Shown here one piece after another: positions 21,216-31,844 of a stretch of DNA of 64,000 nucleotides. Every line of letters starts with the position of its first letter. Within the stretch, counting starts at the first letter, position 1. The stretch is from Trichosporon coremiiforme (lineage: Eukaryota > Basidiomycota > Tremellomycetes > Trichosporonales > Trichosporonaceae), in the NCBI GenBank assembly GCA_039545355.1, contig BCJJ01000023.1, forward strand, positions 497,362-561,361, written 5' to 3'. Position numbers and translations under genes: made by a program. The notes beneath the pieces were generated by a model. That model had not been told where the DNA came from, made no database searches, and worked only from the letters and a program-made list of their open reading frames with translations.

Positions 21216-22303
21216 CTACTTCCTGGCGAACGTCACCTTCATCTTGGTCTCTCCGTCAATCTTGAAGTTGTGCAGCGCGTCCTTGGCGACGGCACTCGCC
21301 GTCTCGTCGGCATACTCGACGAACGCGATGTCCTTCTTGGCGGCGATCGTACGAATCTCGACAAGACCAGGGTACTGCTCGAAGACGTCGCGGAGGTCGT
21401 CCTGCGTCGTGCCCTCGGGCAGGTTCTGGACGAAGAGCACATTGTTCGGCGGCAGGTACTCGTCGGGCATTTGCAGCTTGGGCTTCTTGGCCGCTCCTGG
21501 ACCGGAAGGAGCGGACGACACATCGCCCGCCTTGTGCTTCGCGATGTTGCGCGCGCGGATCACGTTCGTCTTCCGCTTCGTTTCTGGGGTTAGCTGACAC
21601 GACTTCACGACTCGGGCTGGCAGCTGGCCCCGAGGCCCCGATGCGACTCACTCTTGTCAGCCAACCGCTCCTTCTTCCACGCCTCCAGTGCCTCCTCGCC
21701 GTCCTGCTTCTCGACGACAGCGTCGCTCCGCGTCTTGGCAAAGTCGATGATCTGGCTGTCAGCTTCGTACGTCCCACTCAGCTGCCCCTTTGCCCTTTCT
21801 CCCCCATCGCCGCTCTCGCAAGCTGCTCTCAATCGCAATCTCCAACCTCCGCGTCCTGCGATCAAGGGGAGGATGGGAGGACAACTGGGCGCACTGGGTG
21901 CGCCTCGACGACACTCACTATCGGCTTGCCATACAGCGGAAACTCATTCACATCCTTCTGCGCGAGCACCGCTGTCGCCTTGTCCCGGAACGAGACGAAG
22001 GCCTGTCCGCGCATGCGCACGTTGCGGTGCGCGACGATCGGTCCGAGGGGGTGGTACGGCTTAAACAGCGACGCGAGCGTCTCCTTCATGACTGTGCGTT
22101 AGCTACACTGATCACAGAAGCGTAGCTAGCATGAACGTACTGGGTATCCGGACCTTCTCGTTGAGATTGTGCAGGTACAGCGTCTCGGACGCGTTCGGCG
22201 GGAGGCCATCGTCGTTTCCGGCAATGCCGTTCTCGGCGCCCGCGCTCGGCGGCTGGTCGTGGACGGGCTCAGACGCGCGCGACGGGCCGGCTTCCGCTTC
22301 CAT
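21216..22303 (-). CDS. U1A/U2B''-type snRNP protein with two RRMs
   Basis: Four exons (22141-22303, 21919-22091, 21652-21751, 21216-21583) give 267 aa. RRM1 starts at ETLYLHNLNEKV, with RNP1 at RMRGQAFVSF, and ends in IIDFAKTRSDAV, the U1A/U2B'' form. RRM2 holds NNVLFVQNLPEGT and DIAFVEYADE. A basic linker lies between. Such proteins bind a stem-loop of U1 or U2 snRNA in the spliceosome. Fungi often have one protein of this type, and I cannot tell U1A (Mud1) from U2B'' (Msl1) here. Its 3' end is 115 bp from that of PAN2. Confidence 0.9.
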
Positions 22304-22529
22304 ATTGTTGTCGATGATGCAACAGCACTCGACGGGTTAGTGGCAGATCACTCCTCGAACTCGCCCGGTGGAGGGAATATCTTGACGCGACTTTTTCGCT
22401 TTTTATCCCGTGTGATCGAGCTACTCCATTTCGGTTAGCCGCTGATAAGATTGGAATTGGTCGATTAGCAACCAGCCTAATCCGAGTTATGAAGAAGCCA
22501 AGATGCATACCCAAAGCCCAAAAATCATG

Positions 22530-24413
22530 CTACAACAAACAGTACTGCTCCTCCAGAAGAGGCTTGTCCTTAACGCGCCACTTTGCAGCCGCCTCCTCGA
22601 TCTCGTCCTGAGTGATGACGATCTCGACGTTCGTCCACTCGCCCGGATCCTCGCCGTCGTCTTCCTCATCCTCCTGCTTCTGCCGCGAGACTGCGCGACG
22701 GTGCCGCAGGAACCCGAGCTCCTCCAAGACCATCTGCAGGTCGTCCGTGCGCAGGTGACATGCGCGTGCGAGCGATCCAAGAGATGCAGCGACCGAGAAG
22801 TGCCCAGGCGTTGTGGGGTCCGCGCGCTTCGTCAGATCTGCTAGGTTAGCATAAACGTTGAGGTGGTACCTACCTGCACCATTTATGGTGATGGCCGCGT
22901 CCGGGATCGCAGGCGTCGTGGCTTTCCGTGTTCTCAGTGTACGACCTTCTGTAGCTGCCGGACTCTTCGGTATCGGAGGCGCGGAAGCTGGCGCTCCAAC
23001 GAGCAGCCGCCTGCACAGGCGGATCACAACCGACACCCAGTACGCCATGTACCCCTTACGACCGAGGTCTGACAACGGACGTTCCGGCGTGCCGGGTGAC
23101 TTGTTAGGCGACCGGGTCGCAGGGTGCCGCGTCAGATAGTAACTGAACTCGATGAGTAGCTTGCCGAAACCGCGGTTCTGGTGCGGAGGGAAGGTCACGA
23201 TGCACGCGAGGTTGAAGTCGTCGTATGATACCTTCTCCTTGGAGAAGAACGCCATCACCTGATCTCGCGTCGACGTCGCCGCGTCGCAGAGGACGTAGAA
23301 CAGAAAGTTCTCAACATGAAAGAAGACGGACTATTTGTCAGCTCGGTCACCGATGCGTCCAGGACAGCTCACCTTGTGATCGATGAAGAGCTTTCCGAAT
23401 AGACTCAGGTTCTGGCAGTAAAGCTGGATGTTAGTTGCCGTAACGGCACGACCCACAACTCACAGTAGCATTGGCTCCGTCCACCTCCCATATCGTGTAG
23501 CTTCCCCGCTGGTACACTTTCCTCCCAGGCGGTCGCATCTGGTTGCAAGTTGACTGGTTTGTGAGTTCAAGCCTCGGTCAGCGAACTCACAGTGTGATGT
23601 TCCCATCCCGCTCTCGTCCGCATGTACTTGAAGCATAACTGTTGGTCAGCTGGTATCAAGAGGTCCTCAACTCACGTCACACACCCACAGCCTTCCCCGC
23701 GCTCCCTCCCCGTCCTTTCCCACTCCCACGGCCATGACATCGTTCGCGCTCCTGGCTGACGCGAGCGGCGTGCGCGGCCGCGGCGTGCCGTCTCCCGGCT
23801 CCTTCCTCTTCTTCGCCTTTCTTTTGGACTGGGGTGCTGGCGTTCCGGCGTCAAGCGGCATGGGATACGGCGAGTAATACCTGACGTCAGCTTGTCAGCA
23901 ATACCCGAAGCTTACCAAGTCTTGACAAGGTACTCGCCAAACCGGACATCCTCAAAGTTGCGGACGCGCGTGACCTGTGCATGCTCGCGCTCGGGGCTGG
24001 ATGGGACCGAGTCCGCCGGTGACCCGGGTGCGAGTGCCGCCTGCTGTTAGCTGGTGGAATCTAGTGCAGCTTACGTGTCCGTTCGTCCGACTTGGTCCAG
24101 CGGCGGGGATCTCGTCTCCAAGTGCGCTCGCGGGCACCCATGTGTCGAGCCGCTTGTCCTCGCCCGCGAACGAGATGTACGCCTCGCGCTGGCCGAGTTT
24201 CAGGCGTGAGTTCAGCACAGTCGCCGGTCCTGCGTGTCAGCTCGGCTTCATCGAAAGAGCGGGGAAGGAAAGGCATTGCAGCATGGAGGAAGGCAACTCA
24301 CGGGGCGGCCCCCCGCCTCGCGCGACGAGGTACTGCGCGCCGACGGTGAATGTGCGCTCGGGCACGGCGGGCGCGGGAACAGGTATCGGAGCATGCAGCG
24401 CAGCAGCCGGCAT
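22530..24413 (-). CDS. MYST-family histone acetyltransferase with tudor-knot
   Basis: Nine exons (24302-24413, 24075-24229, 23916-24040, 23676-23880, 23591-23638, 23464-23553, 23373-23423, 22874-23330, 22530-22837) give about 516 aa. A tudor-knot comes first (about 35-90; LNSRLKLGQREAYISFAGED and KRLDTWVP). The C2HC finger (CDLC ... HTSTC) is intact only if the acceptor at 23554 is used. Next come the autoacetylated-Lys segment LFIDHK, the catalytic Cys in NLACIVTFPP, the acetyl-CoA loop HQNRGFGKLLIEFSY, and the catalytic Glu in GTPERPLSDLG. Such enzymes acetylate H4 or H3 in NuA4- or SAS-like complexes. The core is more divergent than a standard Esa1, and a Lys/Pro/Thr-rich insert follows, so paralogue identity is open. 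Confidence 0.88.
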
Positions 24414-24666
24414 GCTGCGTGTGCGTGCGTGGCTTGGGTGGAAGAGTGTGTAATGCCAAGTTCAGGAGTGAAGGCTCGTCAAAACAAATCAGCGTCACCG
24501 CGCGTGCGCGATGCGCGAGCAGGTACCACGCGCGCGAACGGGCCGCACCTGCCGAACATTTCAGGCACGGCCCCTCGCCGCTACATATCCGTACAGTCAC
24601 CCCCACCTTGTGACGTGCAAGATCCGAGTTGTTCACACCACGCATCCTTTGGCATAAAGCAACAGC

Positions 24667-26301
24667 ATGTGCGGGCGCTACGCTCTCGGACAGCAGCACG
24701 TCGACTTTCTCGAGGCGCTCGACGCGCAGTACCCGCGTATCTTCAGGCGACAGCCGGGCGGACGCGCACCACAGCGCCTCCGCGGTGGAGGTCCCGAGGA
24801 CGACGAGAAGCCGGACACCAAACCGGGCGTGAAGCTCGAGGAGGCCGAGACCAAGCCGTCCACGGACGACGCCCAAGTTAAGGAGGAGAAGCCGCAGGCC
24901 GAGGATCTCGAGAGCAGCAACGCGGCGGGGGGTGAGAACAACGCACCGAACGACCAGGAGGAGGCCGAGGCGGACGATGAGGTCAAGCCCAAGGGCGAGG
25001 ACGACATGTCGAAGCCCTCCAAGGGCTCCGAGGACCTGAAGTGGCACGCCGCGCCCGCGCTCGGCTTCAAGTGGAAGCGTGAACAGGATTTCTGGCCCAG
25101 GTGAGCTTTGGTCACCCTGCTCCCTAGCTCACATCAGCTACAACATTGCACCGCGGCAGCGCTCGCCTGTGATCCGGCGCGACTCGAACGGCGAAGCCAT
25201 GATCGAGACGATGCAGTGGGGCCTGATCCCGCATTGGACGAAGCATCCGCCGACCGGGCCGCTGAACACGATCAACGCGCGCAGCGAGGCTGTCATGTAA
25301 GCTTTATTTCCCTCTGCCAGCTAACATCAGTGACCCCTCGTCCGGCGGGCTGTGGCACGCGCTGAAGGGGCGCAAGCGCTGCGTCGTCCCCGCGCAGGGC
25401 TACTACGAGTGGCAGAAGAAAGGCTCCACGAAGGTCGCGCACTTTGCGCGTTTGCCTTTGCTGAAGAATCCCGATGTGCCTCCTGGCGAGTCAGAGCACG
25501 GCGCGAAAGCCGAGGATCCCCCGATCGTCATGTTCGCCGGCTTCTGGGACGAGGTCGTGTACGAGTCGCCCGTCGCCAGTAAATGGCAGCCAGAGCCCGG
25601 GGATGACCGCGAGCCGTATCCCACGGGCAACCCCGTGCCGCTCGCGACGTTTACGATCCTGACGACGGTGCCCGCCCCGGACATTGCGTGGCTGCACGAC
25701 CGCATGCCATGTGTTCTTCGTTCTGAGGAGGACATCGCACGCTGGCTCGACCTCGGCGAGACGCCCCAGGGATGGGTTGACGGGAAGGGCGGTACGGCCG
25801 ATGTGCTTCAGAGCGAGCCGGGCCTGGATGTGTGAGTGAGACCAGCCGACAGCTGGTCAATGCGAGCTTCGGTGAAGTCGGACAGCTGACCCCAGATACC
25901 CCGTCCTCCCCGAAGTCGGCAAGATCGGACAGAGCAAGCACGCATACATCCTTCCCGTCGCCGAGCGCAGGGACGGCATCAAGTCCTTCTTCGCGAAGCA
26001 GAACAGCCCCGTGAAGCCTAAGACGGAGGTCAAAGAGGCCAAGGCGGAGCCGGTGACCCCGACGAAGCCGAAGCCTAAGGCTGAGCCGAAGATTTCGCAG
26101 GAGCCTAGACCACCGTCACAGGAGCCCAAGCCGGCCGCATCACAAGAAGTGACAGAAGTGCCCGACTCGGAAGACGAGAAACCCTCCAAGCGAAAAGCAG
26201 AGCGCCAAGGCGGGCGACGGACCAAGGTCTCCCGCCCCGCGCCAGAGGCGAAGAAGGACCAGAAGTCAATCACGAGTTTCTTCAAGTCCCCCCGAAAGTA
26301 A
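24667..26301 (+). CDS. SRAP/HMCES-type abasic-site shield protein with C-terminal PIP box
   Basis: Exons 24667-25100, 25138-25296, 25331-25831 and 25896-26301 give 499 aa. It opens MCGRYAL with the catalytic Cys2 that crosslinks abasic DNA. NIAPRQ, MQWGLIPHW and NARSE follow, and HDRMP carries the family His. Human and bacterial relatives form a thiazolidine link with abasic sites in single-stranded DNA at replication forks. Two features stand out. About 90 acidic, Lys-rich residues are inserted (residues about 40-130) between the first helix and NIAPRQ. The C-terminus ends QKSITSFFKSPRK, a textbook PCNA-interacting box (QxxIxxFF), and a similar IKSFF lies near residue 385. The promoter is shared with the MYST gene (253 bp). 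Confidence 0.93.
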
Positions 26302-26465
26302 ATCTGCCATATGTTCGTATTCCGTTGTTTTGCTGTATTACTATGCCTTATCACTACGAACTCTCCACCTGGGCAATCAAGCGTCACGTCCGTCACGTCA
26401 TGGACACGCGGCGGCCCCGAAGGTGACCCCTTGGCGGGCACTGCTGGCTCTCGAACTCATTGAAC

Positions 26466-27547
26466 TCATTGCTGATCCTGGAACATGCCCTCAGCCCCCG
26501 AGCCCTCGTGGGTGACGAGCGTCTTGCCGTGGGCCGGGTACGAGATGACGTCGAGGTTCAGCCGGCTCCCACCGAGAAGGTACTCGACGGGAGAGTTGGA
26601 GTCGTTGCGGAGCGTGTGTGCCCAGCGTTCGTTCGGGTTGCCGGCGGCTGGGGGGTCAGCATGCGGCGAGCGAAGCGAGCGTGCTGTGGCTCCTCTCTCC
26701 TCTCTCTTCTCTACCTCTCCGTCTCCCCTCAACACCACTCGACCTTACCCGCCCTCTTTCCCTCCAACGATACCCCTATCAACCCCGTTCCTCTCCCTCC
26801 GACTCTACCTCTCTAACCCGCGTCTCGTGCTATCCAGCACTTCTTCCTCTTTGCCTTTGTACTCACGGAACCCAACAAAGTCGCCCGCGCTAACCTCCCT
26901 CTGCTCCTCAACAAGCTCGGCACCGAAGGGCGGCCGAATGTCGCCCTCGTCGGCAACTACCGGTCGCGCGAGCCTCAGCGTAGCGCTTCCCTGCAGAATA
27001 TAGAGCCACTCGCTCTCTGCCAAATGACTGTGCAAAACGGTCGACTCGCGCCCCGGCTCGAGGCGGACTTTGTGTACGGCTAGGCCGGATTCGGACATTC
27101 CCGCTGTCGTTAGCTCTCTCTCACTGCCTTCTTTTCCTCGAGCATAGGTAGACGAAGTGCGTGGGACGGTAGGATAGAAGAGGGGTCGGGTTGGGTGGGA
27201 AAGGGAAGTGGAAATGGAAATGGAAGTGGAAGTGGAAGGGGCGACGAACTGGCACAGGAGTAATCGGCTCGCTCGCTGCGCTCGTTCCAGTACTCACCCA
27301 TATCACTGACACAGCACTGGACGCGCTGCACTTGCTCGTCCATGAAATGCTGCCTCCTCTCCATCGCCGCCTCAATCTGAGTCGCGGTGACAACGGGGTC
27401 CTGGATCTCCTCGCTGCTTTCAAATTCCGCGTAGTCCTCCTCCTGGTCGTGCGAGTGAGAGTGAGAATGGGAACAGTTCGGACCGTGCACGTGCTCCTCC
27501 TCTACCGTCACCGCCTTGCCCTTTCCTTTCGAGCTGCTTGCGGACAT
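26466..27547 (-). CDS. Cupin-domain protein 1 with His-rich N-terminus
   Basis: Exons 27298-27547, 26867-27103 and 26466-26647 give 222 aa. Residues about 20-40 hold a His/Ser repeat (HVHGPNCSHSHSHSH) that looks metal-binding. The cupin motif 1 is HSHLAESEWLYILQG and motif 2 is GDFVGFPAGNPNERWAHTLRN, so the usual two His and one Glu ligands are present. The closest sequence in this window is the second cupin at 36353-37384. The substrate is unknown. Introns 1 (194 nt) and 2 (219 nt) are longer than typical here and carry simple-sequence or GC-palindrome elements. Confidence 0.8.
26666..26681. repeat. GCGAGCGAAGCGAGCG element, copy in cupin 1 intron 2
   Basis: Sixteen exact bases with a GCGAAGC core that can fold into a very stable mini-hairpin. 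The same 16-mer is found at 53809-53824 (reverse complement) and 59247-59262. Confidence 0.7.
27201..27240. repeat. GGAARTG simple repeat in cupin 1 intron 1
   Basis: About 40 bp of near-tandem hexamers GGAAGT/GGAAAT, giving a purine-rich + strand (pyrimidine-rich in the transcript sense). Confidence 0.8.
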
Positions 27548-28066
27548 CTCTTCTTGTTGTTGTTGTTGGGGGAGTGTGTAATGTGAGGACAAGTTGGGAC
27601 TGGGTGGAAATTTCTGCTGACGCTAGGACGTTACGTCATTGGCGACTGGGCAGATCTCTGGCGCGCGCTGCCACGGCGTCCTTCGCTGTTCGCATTGCTC
27701 TCTCTCACTTGACTCATTCTGTTCGCAGAGTCTCACTGATTATGCGCGTTGCTCACGACTATCGCTTCACTCCTGTGTTCACTGCTGACACGATGCTCCG
27801 CATCCGCTCGCTTCGCTGGTTCGTGCCTTGTCGCTCGCAATACTGCGTTATTCACCAGACTACATGCGCAGAGAACTAATGCTAATTGGGGAAGAATGTA
27901 ATTGTCCTTATGATTACTATACGAGTACGATATAGAGTGTCCTTGTTCAAGCGATATCAGCTTGGAGCAGTAGTAGTAGTAGTAGTGTCCTTGTTGTTTA
28001 TAAGGTGGTTGCGGTGCGTAATTGTAATGCCGTTAAAGGGTTAGTAGAGACGGAAAGGCGAGGCGA
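27548..28066. other. Spacer with AGT microsatellite
   Basis: This 519-bp spacer lies between the cupin 1 start and the 3' end of the chitin deacetylase gene. A run of five to six AGT units lies at about 27968-27987. A partial CGCTCGCTTCGCT element lies at about 27805-27817. No gene is recognised. Confidence 0.5.
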
Positions 28067-29289
28067 TTAACACTTCCAGCTGCTGTCACGCTGGCCGGGG
28101 TTGCCGACCCACTGGTAGGGCCACTCGCCCTCGTCGCCCATGCACGTGTCGACGGCGACCATCTTGTAGCCGCGGCCGGTGAGCTGGTCGAGGCCCCAGG
28201 GGACGACCTGCGAGTGGGCTGGGTGTCAGCGGTGTTTTTATGGGGAGCTCGTGCACTGGAGGCGGGGCAGATATAAGATCGAGATCGATCTGAGATCTCG
28301 GACATCCCAAACGCCAGCAGCCACGGCACAGAATCATCTTTTGTACTCACTGACGTCCTGAGTCGAGTGGGAGAGGATGAGAGCAGGCTTGGGGCTCTGG
28401 TCACGGACCTTGGCGATAACGTTGCGGCCAAAGTCGGCGCCCTTGCCGTTGGCGTCCTCAGTGTCGTCGGTCCACATGAAGAGCTTCTTGTAGCCGCGGT
28501 CTGAGAGGACCTTGAGGACCGTGTCGTCGTATTCGCCGTAAGGAGGACGGAAGTACAGGGGCTTGACGCCGAGGATCTTGATGAAGGCCGTCTCGACCTT
28601 CTCGAGCTCGTTGGAGATGTAGTCGTAAGACTTGCCCTTGAGGTGGGCGTGCGACCAGGTGTGCGAGCCGATCGTGTGGCCGCGGTTGAAGATCTCCTTG
28701 ACCTGGTCGGCGCGGTCGTAGATGCATCCGTAGTTGTCGCCGTTCAGGAAGAAGGTCGCCTTGCCGCCCTTGCTCTCAAACTTGTTCATGATGTCGCTCT
28801 CCCACAGATAGGGGCCGTCTGGATGTCAGCGTGGCTCCATGGCCATGGTTGTCGTCGTGCCGCATCTGCCGCGATCGTGATGATCGCATTGTTGCCATGC
28901 ACAGCTGCTGTACATGGGAGTCGCGATGGAACAGATGCGGCAGGCTAGCCCGAAATAGACGGATGTGTTCGGTTCGGATCGTCATCCCAAATTCAGGCAC
29001 CGCGCGGAGCGAACCAGCCTTGGCTATGGGAGCCCGTGCGCCAGTGGCCGTGTGCCTCCGCCTCGCGCCCTGGCCGCTGGGCACCGTCTGGGCCCGAGCA
29101 CTCCAGACAGCTCCGTGCTCTGTTTGTGTGGTCTTACGCGCTCTGCACCAAAGCAACACTGCACTCACCGTCAAAGGTCCAGGCAATCTGGCCAGACTGC
29201 TTGCAGTTCTCGACGACCTGCACACCCTCGGGGCAGGGCGCGGCCGCGGTCAGAGTCGCGAGGACAGCGAGAGCGAGCTTGACGAGCAT
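28067..29289 (-). CDS. Secreted chitin/polysaccharide deacetylase (NodB fold)
   Basis: Exons 29169-29289, 28351-28818 and 28067-28218 give 246 aa. It starts with a signal peptide (MLVKLALAVLATLTAAA) followed by mature CPEGVQ. NodB motif 1 is TFDDGP, split by the first intron (350 nt). Motif 2 is SHTWSH with the two metal His, motif 3 is RPPYGEYDD, and ALILSHST holds the final motif. Fungal members remove acetyl groups from chitin or chitooligomers in the wall. No GPI or chitin-binding module is seen, so it is probably freely secreted. The upstream side is a very long gene-poor region, which may hold its control elements. Confidence 0.92.
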
Positions 29290-30763
29290 TATGTGAAGTG
29301 AAGGTAGTGTTAGGGTCGTTGGATTAGGGGGGGAGCGCGTAGCAATTGAACAGTCGGGGGGTCTGGGTCGTCGACAGTTCTTGTCGAGCGTCGAAGTGGT
29401 GTCGAAGTGGTGGTCGAAGTAGGAACGGGGGGGTCAGTTGAAGGATAGAGAAGGGGCGGCGGGGGGGCAGACTGGTGGTTCTTATAAACACAGCGAGGGA
29501 AGAGGACGTAGGTTCCGAACACGGCGAGTAGGCAGCAGGATGGCAGAAGCCACTATACGCCCACGGCCAGTGCACGACCAGTACACGGCCAGTTGAGCTG
29601 AGCCGAGAACCAAGCGCGATCAGGCTAGGACGTAGAGGAGGATCGAGTAATTCAAGGAAGTCTGCCGATGACAGTGACGGCAGGGCGTGCAGGGAGTGCA
29701 AGGCGCGCAGGGAGCCGTTCCTTTACGTCTCTCAGGCCCTGCGCAGGGTTCAGGGCACGCGTGCACTGGCACCAGTCTCTTGTCTCTGATGCGACTGGCA
29801 TGCATCTGCGACCTGCGACCGTCCGTCCTCATTCCCTCATTGCCTTGGTCTACATACCTCCCCAGCGCCTGATGCAAGCGGCGAAAAGCACCGAGGCAAC
29901 TGACATTTCGCAGGAGGAGTACGCAGCTAATCCATCCGTACGATCTGGATATACCCGGAGAACTACTCATTGTCAGTTACATCGCAGTAGCTCCGATCTC
30001 CCCACTTCTCTCTCCGAACGACGAACAAGGTGACACAGCGCAACGACTGGCGTACAAGCGGCGTAACAGGCGTAACAGGCGTCGAAAGCCATCACACCGC
30101 AGCGCAGAATCGGAGCACATGCTCGAACAGGGCAACGAGCGAAGGCATGAGGCTAGACGACGCGTGCAGATCCATCAGCCAGATGCTAGTGCACTAGTTC
30201 TTAGCGGTGATTACGAACGCCGCGACGTCTGTGCTGTGCTGCGCTTCAGCTCCAGCTCCAGCTTCGGACCGACGCAGCGGCGCCCCGTACGCCCGGCGTA
30301 GCCAAGACCAAGCGATCGTTGACGACGAGGGTGTCGAGATCGCTGTGAACCTCGGCTGCTGTTTGACTGTCCGTCTCTCACTGCCTCGACTTTGGCGCGA
30401 AGCTTGTCGCTCGCGCGCTCGCGCGCTCGCACCTTGGCGAGATCGACGCCTCCCTCAGTAGCATCGGTTCTAAGCGTAGACTCGGGACCGGAAGTGCTCA
30501 GAGGACAGAGGCGCGAACCGACGCTGCTCGTTGGCCGCTTCCGCGTTCGCACCCCGGCGCGAACGCCCTCGGCCAGTCTCGCTGTCTGGGGCGCAGTCTA
30601 CCAGGGAACTTGAACCCGGAGGGGCGCGCAAACACGGACGTTCCGGCGCACTAGCGGGGGATCAGCACAGAGTAACAGGATCCTCGGTATGCGTACCGTG
30701 GGTTCGGAGTGCAGGGGATCCTGCGGAGCCGAGCGACGACCCTCAGCACAGCCATGAGATTCT

Positions 30764-30807
30764 GAGTTGAGCCTGAGTTGCGCCTGGGTTGCGCCTGGGT
30801 TGCGCCG
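30764..30807. repeat. Four tandem 11-bp units (GRGTTGMGCCT)
   Basis: Units GAGTTGAGCCT, GAGTTGCGCCT, GGGTTGCGCCT and GGGTTGCGCCG stand head to tail, differing at one or two bases from one to the next. Confidence 0.85.
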
Positions 30808-31822
30808 CTTGCGTCAAGTAACCTGGATCAAGGTAATCGCATTACACTCTCACATTGACATTCTCACAGCGCATTACAGGTTCACACAAACACTACTTTC
30901 CACATGTTGAACAGTGTGAAGCGTGTGATGTAAACAACCCGTCTCCGCAGGCTTCGCAGGCAGTGACGACAACTAACGAGTAGTCGAAACTCTACCCAGA
31001 CGTCTCAATTCAATCAAGATCCAAAGTCTTTGAGCAGTTAGGGCCCGTAGGGTCGTGAGGATGAATGAATGGCAGAGCCGTTGGGCCTGAATTTTCGACG
31101 GACGAGGGTACGAGGGCTATTGGCGCCCACTCACCTCTCCTGCCCTCACCCTCCTCTCCGTCCTCGCTCCTGCCTCTCGGAAGTGTAGGGCAGACGATAG
31201 GAATCAGGAGGAATGCAAGCGAGCGGTAGCGACCACTGGCGAGGACGGAGCGAGGGCAGTGAAGGACCAGTGACGGCCCGGATCCGTACACGGCTTAATC
31301 GGGTACCTGGCGGCTCTGATGCCATACTCCCCACATACATCTGCATCACCGACGATACGAGCCGTGAGACGTCGCCCGCAAGTTCATTACCACTCTGCAT
31401 CCGAACTCTACTGCGAAACTCTGCATGTTCTATTTTCGGGCTCTGCTTACTCGGACACGATCTCCCACAGAGATGGACGGATCGTATCGAGATCGCTGTG
31501 TGAACTGGGTGTAGGGAGATGAGATACCGGAAACCGGAACAGGTGGGTTGCAAGCAAGGTCGTTCGCTTGAGCTTGCCCAGCTTGTGGGAGCAGTGGGTG
31601 CGGACATCGCCTACGCCTGGGAGGTGTCCCACGCTCTCACTCGAGATTTCTGAACGAGTAACGATGTGTGAACCGTTGCCGGCGCTCCGTTAGACCATAA
31701 ACCCCAGAGCAGAGTTCAGTGCACACCGAAGATGTCACCCCTCCGCCGGAGCGGTCCGGCCAGGCCCTGCCTGCTCCATTCGATGAGGACCGACGGTACT
31801 CATGTCACTCCATTTGCGTATT

Positions 31823-31844
31823 CAAAAGGTGTCGTAACCTTTTG
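31823..31844. repeat. Perfect 8-bp inverted repeat, 6-nt loop
   Basis: CAAAAGGT, loop GTCGTA, ACCTTTTG. It is isolated in the gene-poor block with no gene beside it. Confidence 0.7.

Noticed and set aside
23553..23590. Shorter splice at the MYST zinc finger (acceptor just before ATGCGACCG)
   Set aside because: It would delete the Cys of the C2HC finger; the acceptor 15 bases earlier restores HxxxC and keeps the frame.
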